Assembly (NCBI GenBank): GCA_021229015.1
Contig: CM037778.1
Location: 83,140,395-83,204,394 of the forward strand
Length of the DNA: 64,000 nt
Reading direction: 5' to 3'
Source: Solen grandis
Taxonomy: Eukaryota; Mollusca; Bivalvia; Adapedonta; Solenidae
In this document: piece after piece, positions 57,433 to 64,000 of the stretch
Layout: each line of letters starts with the position of its first letter
How positions within the stretch are numbered: position 1 is the first letter of the stretch
Position numbers and translations under genes: made by a program
Notes under the pieces: model-generated
Databases searched by the model: none
Seen by the model: only the letters and a program-made list of their open reading frames with translations
What the model was told of the DNA's origin: nothing

Positions 57433-57891
57433 TATGGTGGCATATTTCTGCCAGCCACTTAGCTATGTCGAAACTTTTCTGAAAAATTGTCACATATTCA
57501 GTTAGTATCTGGCAAGTAGAAAACTTTCGTGTTATCATCTTAGGTTTCATAACAGGACAAAACTGCCTGTTTGTGCCCACTTCTGCCAGCTATATATTCA
57601 CTAAAGATAAGTAGATATCTCGCCTTTTTTCGTGTTATTCAGTTAAATTATGTCGATAACAGGCACTTTTTCACATAATTATCTGGAAAAAAGCATGATA
57701 TCCAGCTAACCTAAGTGAATATGTGATTGGCAGTAGTGGGCACTAACAGACAGTTTATTCCTGTTAAGATACCTAAGTGGATAACTTGATTTTTTTATAC
57801 TTGCTAGATACTAACTGAATATGTGACAATTTTTCAGAAATGTTTCGACATAGCTAAGTGGATAAGTGGCTGGCAGAAATATGCCACCATA
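57433..57891. mobile_element. smaller foldback element related to 54720-55868
   Basis: The ends TATGGTGGCATATTTCTGCC and complement share TATGGTGGC and ATTTCTGCC with the larger element. Inverted similarity continues inward (TTAGCTATGTCGAAAC.., CACATATTCAGTTAGTATCT) over most of its length. ATATGG lies outside both tips (57427-57432, 57892-57897), again a 6-bp duplication. It has no coding capacity. Confidence 0.9.
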
Positions 57892-58172
57892 ATATGGTGT
57901 ATTTTTTCTTTTTATGTGTAACTTCCTCTTTTATGTTAAATTTCGATAGAAGAAGTAGGAGAAGACGTTTTATATATTGTTTTTGGAAAATATAGTAAAA
58001 AAAAAACTCTTAAATTCTCATGAATATATCTTTACACAAATAAGGAATATATGGTTTTACAATAAGACATCATCGCGCAAATTACACAACGTCAACTTTT
58101 TTGTCAAGATTAGAAACGTCAAATATAACAATGAGATGCCCTCGCATTGTTTACTGTTTCTCAAAATAATCA
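57892..58172. other. unassigned stretch
   Basis: AT-rich DNA between the foldback element and the full-length SINE. Confidence 0.4.
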
Positions 58173-58491
58173 ACCGAGTGGTGGCCATGGTGGCCGAGTG
58201 GTTAGAATGTCTGCCTCGGGAGCGGGAGGTCGTGGGTTCGATCCCCGGCCACGACATACCAAAGTCGTAAAAAATGGTACTGTTATAGCTTCCTTGCTTG
58301 GCGCTCAGCATAATAGGGTAGTTCCAGGACTTGAAGGCCTAATGTTAGGATAATGTGATTGGGTGTGGTATCATACCATATGTCTATGGCGTGATACTGC
58401 AGTGTGGCAGCACGATTTCTGTCTCAAGTAGACATCGTCTCCAAATGACTGAATACTGTCGGTGGGACGTTAAACCCAACAAACAAACAAA
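58173..58491 (+). mobile_element. SINE family B, full-length copy with target duplication
   Basis: CAAAATAATCA occurs at 58162-58172 and again at 58492-58502, an exact 11-bp duplication. The tRNA-like head has an intact A box TGGCCGAGTGG (58191-58201), a B box GGTTCGATCC (58235-58244), and acceptor halves GTGGCC (58181) and GGCCAC (58248) that still pair. The body has TTGCTTGGCGCTCAGC and GGGTGTGGTATCATACC. The 3' end has CTGTCGGTGGGACGTTAAAC and (CAAA)n. This is the freshest SINE in the window. The head is not a standard tRNA gene because the anticodon and T stems are imperfect. Confidence 0.93.
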
Positions 58492-58639
58492 CAAAATAAT
58501 CACAACTAGCTTCCATATATCGCTTGTGACGGTTAACAAAGTGCTTATACACGTTAGCGAAAGAATCTATTGTTGAGCAATTCAGCCACTGACTTGAACC
58601 GTTTACCCTGCAACTTGATTTTCTGCTTTCAGTCAAAAT

Positions 58640-58740
58640 TATAACATTATTTTATTATTAATTATTATGATTACTATTATACTGATATTATTATGATAAT
58701 ATTCATTATTATTGCAGTTGTTTATTTCTCATAATTAATA
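58640..58740. repeat. ATT-rich trinucleotide patch
   Basis: Degenerate TTATTATTA/ATTATGATTA runs. Confidence 0.7.
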
Positions 58741-59296
58741 ATACATCTAATTATTAAAACTCGTATGGTTGAGATAAAATACACAGGAATATAGCGAAGT
58801 ACATAGGAGCAATGTTCTGGGAATACGGAGGATGAGGTAATCAGCGACAGCTCTAGACGCATGTCGGTACTGTGTGTGCAGGGGAGTTGTCCTCATGAAG
58901 CAACTATGTTGAGGCACATCTTTATTATCATCTCCCTTCGCCCTGTGTCTTCTTGCAGATCTTCTTGCCCCCTATACATATTCTGTGCCATATCTTGAAT
59001 CTGCTTTCCTTGGGTTGACTTGCCTCATTTTTCAAGTGTCTGAGTTGGTGTCATGTCGATATTATGACAGAAACATGTATGGCGCGATTTTCAATTTTTG
59101 CCGTGTCCGTCATTTTCTTACGTTTTCACTATACCGCATTATTGTTAATGTATGTTGTTGTGTTCAAAAACAGACATAATACTCCAAAATTTATTAAATT
59201 TCATCGTTGAAAGTGCATGATGCTTACATATAAGATATAAAAAAAGGCTTGTATATACTCTGGTATACACATACTTTAAAGGATACGATTATATCC
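58741..59296. other. unassigned stretch
   Basis: A 64-codon + frame at 58985-59179 has no recognised feature. Confidence 0.35.
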
Positions 59297-59394
59297 CACT
59301 TGCTTGTTGCTCAGCGCATGGAGGCCGCTTCAGGACAAACTAGCCAAGTGGCAGGATTTTGTAACTGGGTAGGGGAATCCTGTATTACTATTTT
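59297..59394 (+). mobile_element. SINE body fragment (diverged subfamily)
   Basis: CCCACTTGCTTGTTGCTCAG, CCGCTTCAGGACAAAC and GTAACTGGGTAGGGGAATC line up in order with the middle of SINE family B. No head or tail is present. Confidence 0.45.
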
Positions 59395-59520
59395 AGCGAA
59401 GTATCCCATGTGTCATGTGCTACACATACCTCACTTATACGGATTGTACCTAGGTCTGTATGTATAATGTTGTCATAGCGAGGTATCCCATGTGTCATGT
59501 GCTACACATACCTCACTTAT
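59395..59520 (+). repeat. 82-bp tandem duplication, target of the composite insertion
   Basis: AGCG(A/G)AGTATCCCATGTG..CTCACTTAT occurs at 59395 and again at 59477. The first copy continues intact as CACTTATACGGATTGTACC; the second stops at CACTTAT, where the composite element begins. Confidence 0.9.
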
Positions 59521-59974
59521 GGACTAAGACCACAATTACCTGCCCTTGGTTACCCTGTATCCGGATGTGCCTACACAGAAAATAGTGACCCTATTTAATG
59601 CTGAATTAAGGTGAGTTTTTGACTGAAAGACATGCAATAAAGGATTAAATTCTATAGAACACAGTTAAAATAGTCATAAAATGCCCAATTTGGAGGCCTT
59701 ATTGCACAACAACCTTAAAAGTTGAGCATTACTGAGAGGGGAATTTTTGAGAAAATTGGTGTAAACCGGTCACTAAATTCATCGTATGTTATTTAACCTT
59801 AAATATGTCAAAAAGTAGTTGGGTGACCCCATGTTTAAAATGTACAGAATTATTTCTCTTGAATAGATCTATCTAATGAGGGTAAGTTTGGATGTCAATT
59901 TCCCTTACAGAAATTGTCTTTTTTCATATATGCTTATATAGAACATATAGTAAAATTAATTGTGGTCTTAGTCC
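59521..59974 (+). mobile_element. MITE with GGACTAAGACC ends, left copy
   Basis: Terminal inverted repeats GGACTAAGACCACAATTA and TAATTGTGGTCTTAGTCC, 454 bp long. It has the same orientation as the copy at 62729. Confidence 0.92.
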
Positions 59975-60740
59975 TGATATAGGCTGGTTTATGAGAGGGG
60001 GGTGACCTACTTTCATTATTAATAACTTTTTTATTATGCATGTTTTTTACTTGAAATTTGGCACAGTTATTGCTTATAAAGATATAAATGTGTTCCTATG
60101 TTTGTTTAAGAAAATATATAATATTATTTATAAAATTTTACCAGAATCTACTTTCGGTTTGAAAGATACATGTTTATAATAGCCATGACAACAGCAGGGT
60201 TCAAAATAATAAAAAAAATCATGCCTCAGTTTGGTATTAAACAGCAGAATGGGACAAATGGGAGTTAAATATTCCATTTTACTAGCAGAAAAAAATGTCC
60301 AAAATGAGAAAAACTGCCATGGTAAGTCAAGTTCTACAAACCAGAGACTCCTCAAGGACCATTTTTCAGATGCAGTTTAGCATACTATCCAAGTTGACAT
60401 ATTGCGACACAGTATGAATCATAGAATTCTGCTTGAAAAGCATGATTGTGATGTTCCGCATCTGTGCCATGAGTTACTCTGCATAAATGTGGAACACTTT
60501 AGACTTGAGCCCCATGATATGAACATGAGACAGCAGATTTGTATTAATAAGGGGAGATGCTTAGCTCATGATGGCTGTCATGAATGCCGTGACAGCTAGT
60601 GTAAGTATTTGGCAAATTTTCTTTCTTCTTATTTATTTATTTCATTTATTTCTTGGTTATGTGATTCTTTGTTTAAGGGATTGTGCTGTCTTTGGGGGAC
60701 CATGTGTTTGTAGTGTTTTCATGCTTATATGTATAAACTC

Positions 60741-60776
<36 letters not shown>

Positions 60777-62728
60777 CTCCCTCTCTCTCTCTCTCTTTAT
60801 CTCTCTCTCTCCCCCCCTCCTCTCTCTCTCTTTCTTTCTCTGAAAAAGAATCAAAACAAAAAACTCAAATACACTATATTTTTAAGACAGGACAGTGTCG
60901 CTTTAATAAAAGTGGTTAGTTTTCATGGTGTAGAAAAATGTGTACATATTTTTCTTCATCATGTGAACTGGTAACTTCAATTAAAAGGCTCATTCACTGC
61001 TATAATGTAAAACTCAGTGACACATTCCAGCATCTTATTTACAGGCTCTTATGAAAACAATAATATTCAAATAAAGGACAAGCAAGAGCTTCCATTTATT
61101 AAAAAGCATTTATTTTTACTCTAGGAATGCAGTTCAACAGAATTCACCACTTTACTGTGTTGTTTAAAACTTAAATTTGCTTTTTTTTTTATATAATTTA
61201 GCAAAAGGGAAAATAAATTTTTTAAGGAAGGTTATCTCCCCTTCATTATGTTTTTTTGATTTATTTTTATTTTTATTCTGTTGTCTCCTTTAATGATTTA
61301 TATTTTATTATACTCTTTGTACTGGATTGGCAGCCATTTCTCATTCAGGTCCTGGATAGCCATTCCTATTCTATCAGCTGCTTTCTGCTTGCTGCTCTTA
61401 GCTGGAAGTCAAATATGTCCATTTTAGCTAATATGTACCAGCATCACAAGTCACCCATGTATGCATCATTTGACCCTTCTGCCAGTCCATGATCATGCTG
61501 GGGTGTTTGACACATGGTAAGGAGTTTGAACCTTATGATACAGCTTATCTTGTGTTGTGATTTAATGTGAGATGTAGTTTCAGTTAGTGCATTTCAAGGC
61601 AGGAGATGCTTTTTTCTCCTTCCCACCCATAAATTAGGCTGATCACAGCTGATTGACTCTTGATTATGACCTTAACATACATCATCATAGCCCATGGAAG
61701 TCATCTCACCTTCCACAAGTCTTATGCCCAAAGTTAATGCTGCATTCTGCTGTTTCTGGTGAGAGGCCTAGATGTGGGCCCATGTTAGCCAAAGGCGCCT
61801 GTGCTGTTTTAGGAGTGGACTTTCTTGGCCTTACAGATTGACCCTCAGTCTCAAAGGTCTCTCTGCTGCAGTCAGTATGTATCATGTAGGTGTCCATGGA
61901 TGAAGAGTCAGTCAGTTTCAAGCCATTGCTCTGTGGAATATGGCCAGTTTTTAAGTGTGCAGCCATGTCACCTCTCATTGTGTTGATGAGAGTTTTTTTG
62001 CTTAAATGTTGATATTTTTATTAGGATTTTGGTGAAAATCAGCCCAATATATACTGAGAATGGTCTCCGGAGAATGCAGACATCTTCCAGGGATGCTGAC
62101 AATGGCACATGAAAGATACAATGACAACTGCATGTCACCCTTTGAAGTTTTGTATTACCCCAGTGAGATGGGGCCATCTGGCATTTGGCCATCCAGACCC
62201 CCTGAAGTGCCTGCAGTGGCCTGTTTCATAACAAGATATCTCCACAGTCTTTTATAGTAGAATGGTCAACTATGTCTCATTTTAAAGACAAAAGTGCACT
62301 CTTTCAGATGAACTAAAATTTGACAGGGTGAGACTTTTATTTTTTTTTATATTGTTGTTTGTTGTTTTTTCAACAATTTAAAAAATCCAAAAATGTTACT
62401 AAAAATAGTAACAAGTTTATTGAGTAAAGAATAAGTTTTTATTTTTAGTTGTTTTACATTTTCTAATGCAGATTAATTAGTTTATAGAACACAATATTTT
62501 TTATTTCATTGAAAAATTCCCATAAATAAAGAAGTTATTAAAATTTCAGTGTTGAACATGTAAGCTAGACTGCATTTGTAACTGCAGTAATTTTGGGTAT
62601 ACACCTATCTAACATAAAATGCTGTATTTTGATAAAATGAAGGAATATTTTGCTACAAATTCATACAATGGCTCAGAATACATTGTGCATCACTTTTAGA
62701 CACTTTTTGAATTTTTTTGTACTAAATA
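59975..62728. other. interior of the composite insertion
   Basis: Mostly AT-rich. Two frames stand out. A Cys/His-rich + frame at 60402-60599 reads KHDCDVPHLCHELLC and later CLAHDGCHEC, suggesting metal binding but matching no family I know. A minus frame at 61706-61978 is Ser/Thr-rich. A further + frame lies at 62060-62257. Nothing shows that they are expressed; they could be captured or decayed coding DNA. Confidence 0.35.
60738..60840. repeat. (CT)n(TA)n(CT)n compound microsatellite
   Basis: CT, TA, CT and C/T runs in succession. Leu/Ser- and Arg/Glu-rich frames on the two strands are artefacts. Confidence 0.95.
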
Positions 62729-63191
62729 GGACTAAGACCACAATTACCTGCCCTTGGTTACCCTGTATCCGGATGTGCCTACACAGAAAATAGTGACCCT
62801 ATTTAATGCTGAATTAAGGTGAGTTTTTGACTGAAAGACATGCAATAAAGGATTAAATTCTATAGAACACAGTTAAAATAGTCATAAAATGCCCAATTTG
62901 GAGGCCTTATTGCACAACAACCTTAAAAGTTGAGCATTACTGAGAGGGGAATTTTTGAGAAAATTGGTGTGAAATGGCCGACCGGTGCACTAAATTCATA
63001 CGTATGTTATTTAACCTTAAATATGTCAAAAAGTAGTCGGGTGACCCCATGTTTAAAATGTACAGAATTATTTCTCTTGAATAGATCTATCTAATGAGGG
63101 TAAGTTTGGATGTCAATTTCCCTTACAGAAATTGTCATTTGCATATATGCTTATATAGAACATATAGTAAAATTAATTGTGGTCTTAGTCC
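62729..63191 (+). mobile_element. MITE with GGACTAAGACC ends, right copy
   Basis: Same 18-bp ends as the left copy. It differs from it by a few substitutions and about 9 extra bases near 62970-62990 (GAAATGGCCGACCGGTGC). Confidence 0.92.
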
Positions 63192-63242
63192 TTATACGGA
63201 TTGTACCTAGGTCTGTATGTATAATGTTGTCATAGCGAGGTA
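63192..63242 (+). repeat. right half of the split 82-bp unit
   Basis: TTATACGGATTGTACCTAGG through ATAGCGAGGTAT repeats 59435-59486, completing the tandem copy interrupted by the composite insertion. Confidence 0.9.
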
Positions 63243-63249
63243 TATTTTT

Positions 63250-63265
63250 CCGAGGCATACCTCGG
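63250..63265. repeat. short palindrome CCGAGGCATACCTCGG
   Basis: A perfect 6-bp stem with a 4-nt CATA loop, directly after the interrupted tandem unit. GAGGTAT/ATACCTC words are shared with that unit. Confidence 0.6.
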
Positions 63266-64000
63266 TATTTAATTCAGTTATGAAACTAACCATTATTCCA
63301 GGCCAAAAACCAAACCAAACATAAATACTATCCATAAAAAAGCCCAAACCCTTACCCTGACCTAAACACCGAAATAAACAAGATTTCTTTACCTCACAAC
63401 CACAAACGCACGCACGCACACACACACACATACACAGTGTAGACAGATTTCCGATTACGTCAAAGTTAGCCACACTTATTCTTAACTACGCAGCTACAAT
63501 GGCTTTGGCATTTTTATGACTTATTTGTAAATTATTGCGTCAGTTAGAAGATACGTTTAAAACATTGACCTTTAACATTGATAGATAAATCCTATTCTAT
63601 TGAGTGACGATACAAGTACGCCTTGCACAATGTCAACTAGAAGTAGAATCCACATACGCATATCGATAAAGGTGATAGTTGGTTACATTTAAGTGGTAGA
63701 TCTACCTTCACAATTAAAATCGTCAGGAAATCAAAGGAATCATTTAATAAAACACGGGGTTAGCATAAAGAAGACTACTGTTAAACAGAACAGTCTTACA
63801 TATTCAACAATTTTACAATTAAGTGAAATTAGTTCGTATAATACGCACACTTGTACATGACAATTGTTTGATAGGGCGTATCCTTAGGAAATATATTTTA
63901 TCAAGGCCCAAGAGGAAAATAATATCCATTATCATGTGCAAATAAATATAGCCACAAGAAATCATATACGGTGCAAGACTAAAACATGTCTCAATTTAAG
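63266..64000. other. unassigned; CA/CG microsatellite
   Basis: (CGCA)(CA)n at about 63405-63432. No gene recognised to the window end. Confidence 0.4.

Larger units (their letters stand above)
59521..63191. mobile_element. composite insertion bounded by two direct MITE copies
   Basis: Outer borders: CAC TTAT before 59521 and TTAT ACGGATTG after 63191. The uninterrupted version CACTTATACGGATTG is preserved at 59432-59446, so one 3.67-kb insertion with a 4-bp TTAT duplication explains both flanks. The two end copies lack their own inner duplications (TGAT inside the left copy, AATA inside the right one), which argues against two independent insertions. The 2.75-kb interior has no recognised transposase or retroelement protein. 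Confidence 0.8.

Noticed and set aside
58181..58254. Functional tRNA gene
   Set aside because: A and B boxes are intact, but the anticodon and T stems are imperfect and it is the head of a SINE with body, tail and target duplication.
61706..62257. Captured gene inside the composite insertion
   Set aside because: Frames on both strands have fair composition, but no family motif, consistent strand or splice pattern was seen; left as unassigned interior.
59521..63191. LTR retrotransposon with 454-463-bp LTRs
   Set aside because: The direct repeats start GGAC and end GTCC as 18-bp inverted ends instead of TG..CA. No primer-binding site follows the left copy, no purine tract precedes the right one, and no gag or pol frame is present.

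Overview
The window looks like nuclear DNA of a bivalve mollusc, possibly a heterodont (venerid-type) clam. It is AT-rich and intron-like, with few long reading frames and no operons. It is packed with short repeats I associate with bivalve genomes: tRNA-headed SINEs whose tail contains ATGACTGAAATACTGTC and ends in CAAACAAACAAA, elements bounded by GAGGGCC..GGCCCT or CTCACC..GGTGAG hairpins, and TTAA-targeted MITEs. The species is an inference. Two 100-base N gaps (4432-4531, 54532-54631) show that this is a scaffolded draft.

The only gene recognised with good confidence is the first coding exon of the mRNA-decapping activator DCP1 (18159-18278, + strand), ending in a clean GTAAGC donor. No further DCP1 exon was recognised in the remaining 45.7 kb, so intron 1 is either very long or the gene copy is broken. 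A second, unidentified + strand transcription unit may lie at about 45.6-47.7 kb: a TATA box, a donor, an open exon at 46925-47040, a last exon ending in TAG at 47597, and AATAAA at 47660. A further 68-nt exon-like block is at 55967-56034.

Layout: 1-4431 is an AT-rich higher-order satellite of about 2.57 kb. 4994-8310 holds a large element with GGTCGG-type ends and a nested hairpin-ended element carrying a 165-bp tandem repeat. 11-17 kb carries TTAA MITEs and a CAGGG-ended element. 18-20.3 kb holds the DCP1 exon and a second CAGGG-ended element containing a broken ZNF862/C17orf113-like reading frame. 21-36 kb has SINEs, hairpin-ended elements, a 46-bp minisatellite and a TTAA MITE nested in another repeat. 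36.4-42.7 kb has a TA-flanked TIR element and a GC-rich PIF/Harbinger-like deletion derivative that keeps two facing promoters. 54.6-58.5 kb is a dense repeat cluster with a 388+388-bp inverted repeat and a smaller relative sharing ends and 6-bp target duplications. 59.4-63.2 kb holds a composite insertion bounded by two direct copies of a 454-463-bp MITE, with its empty target site preserved next to it.

Most of the information here is about mobile DNA. Several insertions can be read out exactly from the sequence: TTAA, TTAT, ATATGG, CTTTTG and an 11-bp SINE duplication. All similarity calls are from reading by eye; no alignment or database search was run.
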